Positions 1-7,859 of a stretch of 10,326 nt of DNA are shown here, one piece after another. The stretch covers positions 1 through 10,326 of the forward strand of contig JBGPLH010000093.1 in the NCBI GenBank assembly GCA_041486365.1, read 5' to 3'. Numbering within the stretch: position 1 is the first letter of the stretch; each line of letters opens with the position of its first letter. Source of the stretch: JBGPLH01 sp041486365 [NCBI: Thermodesulfobacteriota bacterium]. Its GTDB lineage: Bacteria; JAUYMQ01. Below the pieces are notes generated by a model that was given only the letters and a program-made list of their open reading frames with translations, made no database searches and was not told the DNA's origin. Position numbers and translations under genes: made by a program.

Positions 1-9
1 CATCCCCGA

Positions 10-53
10 GTGTCAACGGCGACGTGCGACGTCACGAGCGGCCTCCTTGACAC
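10..53. repeat. GTGTCAA / TTGACAC inverted repeat
   Basis: GTGTCAA at 10-16 and TTGACAC at 47-53 are exact inverted copies separated by 30 bp. The right arm contains the -35 box of the promoter for the first operon. The left arm read on the minus strand is also a perfect TTGACA, so it could be the -35 of a divergent promoter whose -10 would lie outside the window. The same heptamers recur at 9371-9390. They could therefore be operator half-sites, or merely chance occurrences of a common -35 word. Confidence 0.3.
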
Positions 54-74
54 GAGGTTGCCTTCTGCTACTTT
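47..74 (+). promoter_or_regulatory. Sigma-70-type promoter of the envelope operon
   Basis: A perfect -35 box TTGACA (47-52) is followed by a 16-bp spacer ending in the extended -10 element TGC (66-68) and a -10 box TACTTT (69-74). The -10 keeps the three most conserved positions of TATAAT. The predicted transcription start is near 80-82. An upstream TTG at 47 is in frame with the first gene but is itself the first codon-sized part of the -35 box, so it cannot be the translation start. The ATG at 83 would then sit at or within a few bases of the RNA 5' end, implying a leaderless or almost leaderless mRNA. Confidence 0.65.
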
Positions 75-82
75 GGCGCCGA

Positions 83-1240
83 ATGCATCCTTCACCCTGC
101 TCCTTCCCCGCCAGGATCCCGCGGCCTCTCCGCCCCGACGCGCGCCCCGCGCGCACACATCCCATCGCGATCCTCGCCGCCGCACTCCTGCTCACCGCCG
201 TCCTCGTGGCGCCCGCCGGCTCGGAAGCGGCGGGGTCCCGAAAGGCCCGGAGCGCCGCCCCGTCGGCCGCGGGCGGCGCGAAGTCCGGAGGCCTGCCGCT
301 CGGCGTGGTCGCCTCGGTGAACGGCGTCCCGATCCGGCAGATTCGACTCGATTCGGTCGTGGACCAGATGATCGAGGCGCGCCCGGAAGGATCGAAGACG
401 ATCACCGCCGAGAAGCGCCTGGAAGTCCGGAAGGACGTGCTGCGGACCCTGGTCGGCCGCGAGCTGCTGCTCCAGCAGGCCCGCAAGCAGGGCTACACGG
501 CGTCGGACAAGGATGTGGAGGAGGGCCTCTCCGAAATCCGGAAGAACTTCTTCGAGGGATCGGAGGAGAAGCTCCAGGCCCAGCTCCACCATGACGAGAT
601 GTCCATGGCGGAGCTGCGGGAAAATCTGAAGGAGTCCATCGTCCTCTCGAAACTCAAGCGGAAGATCTACGAGGGCGCGTCGGCGAGTCCCGAGGAGATC
701 CGCCGGATCTACGACTCGCACAAGAGCGAGTTCGTGAAGCCCGAGTCCGTCCGTGCCCGCAACATCTTCATCAAGGCGGATCGCGGGAGCACACCCGAGC
801 AGGATCGCGCCCAGCGCGCGCGGATTGAGGCGGCCCGCGCGGAAGCGAGCAAGGGGGACTTCGCGGCCGCCGCGCGCAAGTACTCGGAGGCGAGGAACGC
901 CTCCAGCGGCGGTGACATGGGGGAGATCACGCGGCAGAAGCCCCTGATGCCGGACATGATCGACATCCTGTTCAAGACCCCCCCGGGGCGGATCAGCGAG
1001 CCCTTCCGGAACGACATTGGCTGGCACGTGGTCAAGGTCGAGGGGAAGACGCCCGAGCACCAGCTCACGCTGGAGGAGGCCACGTCGCCCATCTCGCGAG
1101 GGATCCGGATCCAGAAGACCGAGCGGGAGATGGCCGGGATGGCCGCGCGCCTGTGGCGCGAAGGGAAGGTGGAGAGCCGGATCGACGTCTCTCCAGAGAC
1201 CGCGCCCGCGGCCTCCCCTCCCGCCCCGCCCGGTCGCTAG
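83..1240 (+). CDS. Exported parvulin-type peptidyl-prolyl isomerase (SurA/PpiC family)
   Basis: Predicted periplasmic foldase/chaperone of 385 residues that catalyses cis-trans isomerisation at prolines of exported proteins. An Arg/Pro-rich n-region is followed by a hydrophobic stretch (about residues 27-46, PIAILAAALLL and on), acting as a long signal peptide or N-terminal anchor. A SurA_N-like helical region begins at VVASVNGVPI and includes the typical LVGRELLLQQARKQG segment. A parvulin domain occupies the C-terminal half, from about VRARNIFIKAD through ASSGGDMGEI and GWHVVKVEGKTPE. The tail is Ala/Pro-rich. The ATG at 83 is preferred over the in-frame TTG at 47 because that TTG lies in the -35 box. 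No Shine-Dalgarno precedes either, consistent with leaderless translation. It is the first gene of a four-gene operon for envelope functions. The family is confident; whether it is SurA-like outer-membrane-protein chaperone or a general PpiC/PrsA-like foldase cannot be decided. Confidence 0.88.
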   Translation: MHPSPCSFPARIPRPLRPDARPARTHPIAILAAALLLTAVLVAPAGSEAAGSRKARSAAPSAAGGAKSGGLPLGVVASVNGVPIRQIRLDSVVDQMIEARPEGSKTITAEKRLEVRKDVLRTLVGRELLLQQARKQGYTASDKDVEEGLSEIRKNFFEGSEEKLQAQLHHDEMSMAELRENLKESIVLSKLKRKIYEGASASPEEIRRIYDSHKSEFVKPESVRARNIFIKADRGSTPEQDRAQRARIEAARAEASKGDFAAAARKYSEARNASSGGDMGEITRQKPLMPDMIDILFKTPPGRISEPFRNDIGWHVVKVEGKTPEHQLTLEEATSPISRGIRIQKTEREMAGMAARLWREGKVESRIDVSPETAPAASPPAPPGR

Positions 1241-1252
1241 CCCTCCGCTCCC

Positions 1253-2932
1253 ATGACGGGCCCCTCTGAAGCTTTCTGGACCCAGCGCCGCGCCCTGCTC
1301 TTCCTGCTGGCGTTCTCCCTCTTCCTTTATTTCTTCCGCCTCGGCGCGCTCGACGTCGCCAGCACCGACGAGGCGCGCCGATCCCTCGTCATTCGCGCGA
1401 TGGTCGCGAGCGACCACTACGCGATCCCCACCTACGAGGGCGAGACCTACCTCAAGAAACCGCCCCTGTTCTACTGGCTCGGCGCGCTCGTGCAGATCGC
1501 ATCCGGGAGCCGCGCGGAGTGGGTCTACCGCCTCCCCTCCGCCGTCGCGGCGCTCTTCACCGTGATCGCGCTCTTCCTCCTGGCCACCCGTCTCCTACCG
1601 ATCCGCGCCGCCGTACTCTCCGCGACGATCCTCGCCACCTGCTACATGATCCTCGAGCACGGAACCCGCGCGCAGATCGACATGACGCTGTGCCTCTTCG
1701 TCACGATCGCCCTGCTCTTCCTCGCGCGCGGTCGCGCGGACGGGTGGGGGCGGGGATCCTGGTGGGGATTCTGGCTGGCCTCCGGCCTCGCGATGCTCAC
1801 GAAGGGCCCCGTGGGGCTTCTCTTCCCGCTCGGCGCCGCGCTCTGCCTCGCGACGGGTCCCGGCTTCCTGGCGGAGATGAAGCGCCTGCGCCCGCTCGCA
1901 GGACTGGCCGCCGCGATGGCGGTCTTCCTTCCCTGGGGAGCGATCGTCCTCCGGGAGATCGGCCCGGGGCCGGCCCTCGACCTCGTGTACCGCGAAGTCT
2001 TCCAGGGTTACACCGACCCGACGCGGAGCCACGTCGAGCCGCTCCTCTTCTACTTCTGGGAGACCCCCGGGCACTTCCTCCCCTGGACGGTCTTCCTGCC
2101 GGCGGCGATCGCGGCGCTGCGAGAGCCGCGGAGCGCGCCGGAGCGGGGCGCGCTGAGGTTCGCCGCTGCGTGGCTGCTGCCGGCGCTCGTCGTGCTCTCG
2201 CTGACGCACCAGAAGCGGTCCTACTACCTGCTGCCCGGCTACGGCGCGCTCGCACTCTGGCACGGCTGGGCGCTCGACCGGTTCCTCCTCTCGCCGCCGG
2301 GCGAGGGGGAGCGCGGGCTCGCGCGGCGCCTCGCCCGGATCGCCATCACCGCGCTGGGTTCCGCGGCCCTCGCGGCGGCGCTCGGCGCAGGCGCATGGCT
2401 GCGCGCGAAGCGGCCCGAGCTGTTCCCCCTGCTCTCCCCCTCCCTTGTGGCGCTCTCGCTCTGGGGAGCCTATCTCCTGCTCTCGCTCCGGCGTGCCCGC
2501 GCGGACCGCGCGGTGCTGGCACTGATCGCCGGGGTGATGCTGGCCGTGGGAACCTGGCGTGGATCCCTGGCCGAGTGGATCAACAGGCACCAATCGCCGC
2601 GCCCCTTCGCGGAGGCCGTGGCCCGGGCCACGCCGCCCGATGCGACCCTCCTCGCGTTCCTGCACGACCAGCCCACCCTCGAGTACTACGTGGGGCGCCG
2701 GATCGCGCAGGAGGACAGCGAGGGCCGGCTGCGGCACCGCCTCGCGTCACCCGAGCCGGTCTACGTGGTGCTGGAGGAGAAGGACTACGAGGACCGCCGA
2801 GCGCTCTTCCGGCGGCGGGTGCTCCGCCAGGAGAACCACATGCGCCGGGGCAGAACCCTGGTGCTCGCTACGAACCAAGCCAGAGTTCTTCGGCCCTCGC
2901 CTCGCGAGGGACCTGGGGATGGAGGTCGGTGA
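1253..2932 (+). CDS. GT39/GT83-family membrane glycosyltransferase (ArnT/PMT-like)
   Basis: A polytopic membrane protein of 559 residues that should transfer a sugar from a polyprenyl-phosphate donor to a lipid or protein acceptor on the outer face of the inner membrane. Family motifs seen: the first-loop acidic pair STDEARRS (D39, E40, likely catalytic), YLKKPPLFYWL (68-76), the EHGTRAQIDMTL segment, TKGPVG (183-188) and HQKRSYYLLP (319-328). Many hydrophobic segments fill the first 430 residues. A soluble C-terminal part follows (HDQPTLEYYVGRR region), as is usual for ArnT-like enzymes. The start lies 12 bp after the preceding stop with no visible Shine-Dalgarno, so translation probably depends on coupling. 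The stop codon directly abuts the next ATG. The donor sugar (aminoarabinose, mannose or other) cannot be told from sequence, so no gene name is given. Its company of a foldase and M16 peptidases suggests envelope glycan or glycoprotein maturation. Confidence 0.88.
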   Translation: MTGPSEAFWTQRRALLFLLAFSLFLYFFRLGALDVASTDEARRSLVIRAMVASDHYAIPTYEGETYLKKPPLFYWLGALVQIASGSRAEWVYRLPSAVAALFTVIALFLLATRLLPIRAAVLSATILATCYMILEHGTRAQIDMTLCLFVTIALLFLARGRADGWGRGSWWGFWLASGLAMLTKGPVGLLFPLGAALCLATGPGFLAEMKRLRPLAGLAAAMAVFLPWGAIVLREIGPGPALDLVYREVFQGYTDPTRSHVEPLLFYFWETPGHFLPWTVFLPAAIAALREPRSAPERGALRFAAAWLLPALVVLSLTHQKRSYYLLPGYGALALWHGWALDRFLLSPPGEGERGLARRLARIAITALGSAALAAALGAGAWLRAKRPELFPLLSPSLVALSLWGAYLLLSLRRARADRAVLALIAGVMLAVGTWRGSLAEWINRHQSPRPFAEAVARATPPDATLLAFLHDQPTLEYYVGRRIAQEDSEGRLRHRLASPEPVYVVLEEKDYEDRRALFRRRVLRQENHMRRGRTLVLATNQARVLRPSPREGPGDGGR

Positions 2933-4321
2933 ATGATCCTGAAACGCTTCTCCGCGGTCGCGGCCATCGCACTGACCGCGGCGCTCCTGTTGCCCGCCCC
3001 GTCGAACGCCGCCGGTGGCCCGCCACGGTTCCAGGATCTCGTCCGCGAGGATACGCTCCCGAACGGGCTCCGGGTTTTCCTCCTTCCGGACCGGAAGGCG
3101 CCGGTCGTCTCGTTCCAGGTCTGGTACCGCGTCGGCAGCCGGGACGAGATCCCCGGGAAGACCGGCCTGGCCCATCTCCTCGAACACATGATGTTCAAGG
3201 GGACCCCGACGCACGGCCCCAAGACCTTCAGCCGGGAGATCAGCCGCAACGGCGGTGACGACAACGCGTTCACCACGGAAGATCAGACCGTCTACTTCGA
3301 GAACATCGCCTCCGACCGGGTGGACGTCGCGGCGGAGCTCGAGGCCGACCGGATGACGCACCTGAGCCTGGACCCGGCGGGGTTCAAGTCGGAGCGCGAC
3401 GTGGTGATCGAGGAGCGGCGGCTCCGCACGGAGGACGATCCGACCGGCGAGCTGGCCGAGCAGCTGGACGCGGCGGTCTTCACCGCCCACCCCTACCACA
3501 ACCCGGTGATCGGCTGGATGGGCGACATCCGCGGGCTCACCCAGGCCGACGCCAGGGACTTCTACACCCGTTTCTACCGTCCCTCCAACGCGTTCATCGT
3601 GGCGGTGGGCGACTTCGCGCCCGATGCCATGATGGCGACGATCCGCAGGCACTTCGGCCCGCTGCCGACGCTCCCGCCCTCCGTCCACCGGTCCTTCCAC
3701 GAGGCCGTCCAGAAGGGAGAGCGGCGCGTGACGCTGCGCCGACCCGGGGAGCTCCCCGCGGTCATGATCGCCTGGCACGCGCCCGGGCTCTCCGACGGCG
3801 ACTTCGCGGCGCTGGAGGTCGCCGACGCGATCCTCTCCGAGGGACGCAGTGCGCGGTTGCTGCAATCCCTCGTCTTCGGGCAGGGGCTCGCGACGAGCGT
3901 GGCGGCCGATTACGACGGGCTCAACATCGACCCGCGCGTCTTTCTGCTCTACGCGCAGGTCTTCCCGGGGAAGAAGATCGGGGTCGTGGAGAAGGCGATG
4001 CTCGCGGAGATCGATCGGCTCGCGAACCAGGCCGTCACGGCAGCGGAGCTCGCGAAGGCGAAGACGCAGATCGAGGCGAACTGGTACCGGGCGCAGGACT
4101 CGGCGTTCTACCGCGGGATGCAGATCGGCCAGTACGCGATGATCGGGGACTGGCGGAAGATCGACGACTACCTCCCGGCGATCCGCAAGGTGCGGGCGGT
4201 CGACGTGCAGCGGGCGGCCCGCCGTATCTTCACCGAGGACAATCGCACGACCGGGATCCTGATTCCCACCGCCCCCCTCAAGGCGCCCGCCGCCGCACCC
4301 GGGCACGGAGGAATTCGATGA
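2933..4321 (+). CDS. Exported M16 zinc peptidase, catalytic subunit
   Basis: Insulinase/pitrilysin-family (M16) metallopeptidase of 462 residues, secreted through a Sec signal peptide (MILKRFSAVAAIALTAALLL, probable cleavage after SNA near residue 26). The inverted zinc motif HLLEH lies at 81-85 (H81 and H85 ligands, E84 base). The third ligand is probably E160 in VVIEERR, 75 residues after H85, which matches the family spacing. The N-terminal M16 half is followed by a C-terminal M16_C half. In the latter the expected Arg/Tyr signature is incomplete: SARLL (R307) is present, but GLATSV has Thr320 where active partners have Tyr. The start is supported by GGAGGT at 2921-2926, 6 nt upstream. It abuts the glycosyltransferase stop and overlaps the next M16 gene by ATGA. 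Together with that gene it most likely forms a heterodimeric periplasmic peptidase that degrades small unfolded peptides or processes an exported substrate; the substrate is unknown. Confidence 0.92.
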   Translation: MILKRFSAVAAIALTAALLLPAPSNAAGGPPRFQDLVREDTLPNGLRVFLLPDRKAPVVSFQVWYRVGSRDEIPGKTGLAHLLEHMMFKGTPTHGPKTFSREISRNGGDDNAFTTEDQTVYFENIASDRVDVAAELEADRMTHLSLDPAGFKSERDVVIEERRLRTEDDPTGELAEQLDAAVFTAHPYHNPVIGWMGDIRGLTQADARDFYTRFYRPSNAFIVAVGDFAPDAMMATIRRHFGPLPTLPPSVHRSFHEAVQKGERRVTLRRPGELPAVMIAWHAPGLSDGDFAALEVADAILSEGRSARLLQSLVFGQGLATSVAADYDGLNIDPRVFLLYAQVFPGKKIGVVEKAMLAEIDRLANQAVTAAELAKAKTQIEANWYRAQDSAFYRGMQIGQYAMIGDWRKIDDYLPAIRKVRAVDVQRAARRIFTEDNRTTGILIPTAPLKAPAAAPGHGGIR

Positions 4322-5655
4322 AGCGCATCGTGATCGCGGCCCTGCTCGCGATACCGGCGGTCGTCCTGCCCGCCGGGACGGCGCGCGCCGTGCCCGCGGA
4401 GACCGTCCTGATCGATCCCGGCGTGACGCTGATCGTCTCCCGCCGGCCGCAGATTCCTCTCGTCTCCATGGTGATCCTCTTCCGCGGCGGCACGCTGGTC
4501 GAGCCCGCGGCCAAGGCCGGCGTGGCCGCCCTCACGGCCGAGCTGGTCCAGCGGGGGACGCGGGCGCATCCGGGGGAGCGGTTCGCCACGGCGCTCGACG
4601 CCATCGGGGGGAGGATCGGCGTCGACGTCGGCACGGACATGGTCACCGTGACGCTCTCGTCGCTCACGAACCGGCTGGACGAGGCGCTCTCGCTCCTCGA
4701 GGAGCTGCTCGTCGAGCCCGCGTTCGCGCCGGCCGATTTTCAGAAGGTTCGCGCCGAAGCGATCGCCTCGCTCAAGGCCTCCGAGGAAGACCCCGGCTTC
4801 ATCGCCAACCGGGCCTTCCTCCGGGAGCTCTATGGCGATCACCCCTACGGCCGGCTCGTGGAGGGATCGGAGACGACGCTCCGCACGCTCACCCGCGAGG
4901 ACTGCGTGGCCTTCTGGAAGAAGATCTCGGGGGCGCGCGGCGCGACCATCACGGTGGCAGGCGACGCGACGGCGTCCGAACTGGCCGCGCGGATCAAGCG
5001 GCGGCTCCCGGCGTGGCGCGCGCGTCCGGGCTCGCCGCTTCCGAAACCGCCGCGGGTGCCGCCCCCGCCCGCGGGGCCGCGGCTCGTCACGATCGATCGC
5101 CCGCTCACCCAGACGACGATCGTCACGGGCGATCAGGGAATCGCGCGCCTCGATCCCGATTACTACGCGCTGGAGGTCTTCAACTTCGTGCTCGGCGGCG
5201 GCGGGTTCTCTTCACGGCTCACCGACGAGATCCGCGACAACCGCGGGCTTGCCTATTCGGTCCAGAGCGGATTCGAGGCGCGTCTCCTGGCGGGGCCCTT
5301 CGAGATACGGCTGGAGACAAAGAACCCCACGGCACGGGAGGCGCTGGATCTGCTCCGGGTCCAGGTGGCGGGGGCCATCTCGAAGGGGCTCACGCCGAAG
5401 GAGCTCGCCGACGCGAAGGCCTACCTCACCGGGAGCTATCCACGTCGCTACGATACGAACGACGAAATGGCCCGCTTTCTGGCCGCGACGGCCTTCTACG
5501 AGCTCGGCACGGGCTACGACAAGATCTACCCGCGCAAGATCAACGCCGTGACGCCGGCGGACGTCGCGCGGGCGGCGAAGGCCCACCTCCATCCCGATCG
5601 TTTCCTCGTGGTGGCCGTCGGCAGGATCGCCGAGACGGGACTGCGACCAAAGTAA
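4318..5655 (+). CDS. Exported M16 peptidase-like partner subunit (non-zinc, R/Y-bearing)
   Basis: Second M16 family protein, 445 residues, with a Sec signal peptide (MKRIVIAALLAIPAVVLPAG, cleavage near TARA-VP). At the position of HxxEH it reads A71-L-T-A74-E75 within GVAALTAELVQRGT, so both His ligands and the base Glu are missing and it should not bind catalytic zinc. Its C-terminal half instead has the full substrate-side signature: the glycine-rich loop LGGGGFSSRL (R300) and RDNRGLAYSV (Y313). It therefore complements the preceding gene, as in heterodimeric M16B enzymes (for example mitochondrial processing peptidase alpha/beta and the paired bacterial M16 proteins of Sphingomonas). GGAGG at 4307-4311 lies 6 nt before the ATG, and the two genes overlap by 4 bp (ATGA), which favours stoichiometric, coupled translation. 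It ends the operon; no clear intrinsic terminator follows. Confidence 0.9.
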   Translation: MKRIVIAALLAIPAVVLPAGTARAVPAETVLIDPGVTLIVSRRPQIPLVSMVILFRGGTLVEPAAKAGVAALTAELVQRGTRAHPGERFATALDAIGGRIGVDVGTDMVTVTLSSLTNRLDEALSLLEELLVEPAFAPADFQKVRAEAIASLKASEEDPGFIANRAFLRELYGDHPYGRLVEGSETTLRTLTREDCVAFWKKISGARGATITVAGDATASELAARIKRRLPAWRARPGSPLPKPPRVPPPPAGPRLVTIDRPLTQTTIVTGDQGIARLDPDYYALEVFNFVLGGGGFSSRLTDEIRDNRGLAYSVQSGFEARLLAGPFEIRLETKNPTAREALDLLRVQVAGAISKGLTPKELADAKAYLTGSYPRRYDTNDEMARFLAATAFYELGTGYDKIYPRKINAVTPADVARAAKAHLHPDRFLVVAVGRIAETGLRPK

Positions 5656-5681
5656 TGCCCCCCGGCCTCCGACAGGGTCGA

Positions 5682-5711
5682 TTTACAGGGCCGCGCGGCC
5701 GTGCCTACAAT
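5682..5711 (+). promoter_or_regulatory. Sigma-70-type promoter of the histidine kinase gene, with palindrome in spacer
   Basis: -35 TTTACA (5682-5687, five of six matches) and -10 TACAAT (5706-5711, five of six) are separated by 18 bp. The spacer holds a perfect 12-bp palindrome, GGCCGCGCGGCC (5689-5700), a possible operator for a dimeric repressor. The predicted transcription start is near 5718. An in-frame GTG at 5701 lies inside this promoter and is therefore not a usable start for the kinase. Confidence 0.6.
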
Positions 5712-5718
5712 CCCTCGG

Positions 5719-5738
5719 GGGCGTTCGGGGGAGCGCCC
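5719..5738 (+). other. Hairpin at the 5' end of the kinase mRNA
   Basis: GGGCGTTC (5719-5726) pairs with GAGCGCCC (5731-5738), giving eight pairs including one G-U around a GGGG loop. It begins almost exactly at the predicted transcription start and ends 4 nt before the purine-rich AGGGAGG ribosome-binding sequence at 5743-5749. It may stabilise the RNA 5' end or modulate ribosome access. GC-rich DNA yields such stems by chance fairly often. Confidence 0.35.
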
Positions 5739-5751
5739 GCCGAGGGAGGCC

Positions 5752-7842
5752 ATGGGCGCCAGGGAGCGACCGGATCTTCCGGAGATCTCCGCCGGCACGC
5801 GCGCATCCCTTCGCGCGATCGCCCGGGCCCTCGCGCGGATCGCGGGGGCGGAAGGCGCCAGCCGCCCTTCCGTCGCCATCCTGCTCTTCTCCGACCCTGC
5901 CGCGGCCCCGAAGGGGGCCTCGGTCCGGCGCACCGGCTACGAGGCGCGTCTCGTCGCATCGAGTAGCGGGACGCCCGCGAGACCCGCCGTCTTCCGTCTC
6001 GCCCGACGCCCGCCACAAACCCCGCACGCCCGCTCACGCCCCTCGCCGCCTTGCCAGCTGATTCCCGATCCCCTCGCACCCCGTGGCGCTCCGGCCGGAC
6101 GCGCCGCGCTCGCCTTCCCTATCCGCCGCGGCGCCCGTGATGCCGGCCTGATCCTCTTGCGCGGCGCGCGCGCCGAGCTGGGGCGGCTCCGCTATGCGCG
6201 TGAGAGCGCGATCGCGATGGCGGAGATACTTTCTTGGGTGCTCATCGCCACCACGCCTTCTCGCGACGCCGCACGCCCCGGGGGCCTGGTCCCCCGGGAC
6301 GAGGCGCAGTTCTTCGAGAAGATCATCCAGGCCTCTCCCGACGCGATCGTGGCCGCGGACCGGCGCGGAACGATCCTGCTCTTCAATGGCGGCGCCGAGC
6401 GGATCTCGGGCTACCGGGCGAAGAATGTCGTCGGAAGAATGAACGTCCGCGATCTGTACGCCCCCGGCGTCGCCCACGAGATCATGCACCGCCTGCGCAG
6501 CTCCGGCTTCGGTGGACCGGGTCGTCTGGACTCCTGCGTGGAGTCGCTTCGGGGGAAAGACGGTCACGAGATCCCCATCCGGATCTCGGCGGCCGTCATA
6601 CTCGAGGACGGCGAGGTCCGGGCGACGGTCGGCGTCTTCACCGACCTGCGAGAGCGGATACGCCTGGAGGAGGGGCTCCGGGAGTCGGAGGAGCTTTACC
6701 GCGTGCTCGTCGAGACGGCGAGCCGGGCGAACCAGGGGATCATCCTCGTACGGGAGGAGCTCTGGGAGGCGAACGCCGTGATCTTTGCGAACGAGGAGTT
6801 CTGCCGTTTCACCGGCTGGTCCCTCCCGGAGCTGCGCGCGATGAGCCTCGTGGACCTCTTCGCGCCCGAAGGACTCGAGATCGCGTCGGAGGTCTACCAG
6901 GCCATGATGCGCGACGATCCGATCGGCCCCGCGCAACGCACGGTGCTCCGCACGAAGGGACGCGGCCGCATCACCGTCGAGACCTGCACGGCGCGCACGA
7001 GCTACCAGGGGCGCCCGGCGATCATCGGGTATTGCCGCGACGTGACGGAGCAGGCCCGGATGGAGGACACCCTTGAGCGGCAGGCGCTCGCGCTCTCGGA
7101 GAAGAACAAGGCGCTCGAGGAAGCTATCCGGAAGCTGCGGGAGGCGCGGGACGATCTCTCCGAGCAGCAGAAGCTCGCCGAGCTGGGCACATTCTCCGCC
7201 GGCATCGCCCACGAGATCCGCAACCCGCTCGGTCTCGTCCGGTCGCACCTCCTGCGGGTGCAGGAAGCCCGCGACGACGCCGCCCGCGACGCGGCGATCC
7301 GGGGGATCGACCGGCAGATCCGCCGCACGAGCGACTTCATCGAGAAGATCCTCTCCTACGCCCGCCCCACCACGCCGGTCCGCCGCCGGATCGATCTCAA
7401 CCGGACGCTCTCGATGGCCGCGCGCTTCGCCGCGCAGGCCTTTCCGCTCCCCGCGGGCGTCGAGATCCGCCGCGAGTTCGATCCCGATCTCCCGCGCATT
7501 CTCGGCGATCACACCCAGCTCCAGGAGGTCTTCATCAACCTCGTGAACAACGCCATCCAGGCGGTGGGCACGGAGGGGACGATCCGCCTGGCCACGGCGC
7601 GCGAGGGTGACGGGTCCGTGCGCGCCGAGGTGATCGACACCGGGCCCGGCGTCCCCGAGCCGCTCCGGGAGCGGATCTTCCTGCCGTTCTTCACCTCCGG
7701 AAAGGGGAGCAAGGGGACCGGGATGGGCCTGGCAATCGCGCGGCGGATCGTCGAGGGGCATCAGGGACGGATCGAGATGGGGGTCCCGCCCGGCGGAGGA
7801 GCATGCTTCCGGGTGGTGCTGCCGCCGGAGGCCGGCGCCTAG
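5752..7842 (+). CDS. Soluble PAS-domain sensor histidine kinase (NtrB/AtoS-like)
   Basis: Sensor kinase of 696 residues without membrane segments, so it should sense a cytoplasmic signal or a protein partner. Domains in order: a degenerate GAF-like N-terminal region (about 15-165, ending AFPIRRGARDAGLILLRG) interrupted by a Pro/Arg-rich insert; PAS 1 (about 187-300, FFEKIIQASPDAIVAADRRG); PAS 2 (about 312-435, with FTGWSLPELRAM and the PAC-like end YCRDVTEQARMEDTL); a coiled-coil linker (LSEKNKALEEAIRKLREAR); HisKA with the H box GIAHEIRNPLG (phosphorylated H487); HATPase_c with N box INLVNNAIQ (N600), G1 DTGPGVPEP, F box LPFFTSGKGSKG and G2 GTGMGLAIA. The ATG at 5752, behind AGGGAGG, is chosen over the in-frame GTG at 5701, which lies inside the promoter. 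It precedes its presumed partner, the sigma-54-dependent regulator, by 126 bp. The ligand of the PAS domains is unknown; no haem- or flavin-binding motif is obvious. Confidence 0.93.
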   Translation: MGARERPDLPEISAGTRASLRAIARALARIAGAEGASRPSVAILLFSDPAAAPKGASVRRTGYEARLVASSSGTPARPAVFRLARRPPQTPHARSRPSPPCQLIPDPLAPRGAPAGRAALAFPIRRGARDAGLILLRGARAELGRLRYARESAIAMAEILSWVLIATTPSRDAARPGGLVPRDEAQFFEKIIQASPDAIVAADRRGTILLFNGGAERISGYRAKNVVGRMNVRDLYAPGVAHEIMHRLRSSGFGGPGRLDSCVESLRGKDGHEIPIRISAAVILEDGEVRATVGVFTDLRERIRLEEGLRESEELYRVLVETASRANQGIILVREELWEANAVIFANEEFCRFTGWSLPELRAMSLVDLFAPEGLEIASEVYQAMMRDDPIGPAQRTVLRTKGRGRITVETCTARTSYQGRPAIIGYCRDVTEQARMEDTLERQALALSEKNKALEEAIRKLREARDDLSEQQKLAELGTFSAGIAHEIRNPLGLVRSHLLRVQEARDDAARDAAIRGIDRQIRRTSDFIEKILSYARPTTPVRRRIDLNRTLSMAARFAAQAFPLPAGVEIRREFDPDLPRILGDHTQLQEVFINLVNNAIQAVGTEGTIRLATAREGDGSVRAEVIDTGPGVPEPLRERIFLPFFTSGKGSKGTGMGLAIARRIVEGHQGRIEMGVPPGGGACFRVVLPPEAGA

Positions 7843-7859
7843 CGAGGCGACGGACATGC

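Noticed and set aside
92-1417. 441-codon open frame on the minus strand
   Set aside because: Antisense to the parvulin gene and crossing into the next gene; no ribosome site or domain seen.
1519-3258. 579-codon open frame on the plus strand in another frame
   Set aside because: Overlaps the glycosyltransferase and M16 genes; Arg/Pro/Gly-rich frame-shifted shadow.
2747-4306. 519-codon open frame on the minus strand
   Set aside because: Antisense to the M16 catalytic gene; low-complexity Arg/Asp/His/Val-rich product without motifs.
6034-7857. 607-codon open frame on the minus strand
   Set aside because: Lies antisense to a kinase with all catalytic boxes in frame. The translation has no family motif, and long antisense frames are expected in GC-rich coding DNA.
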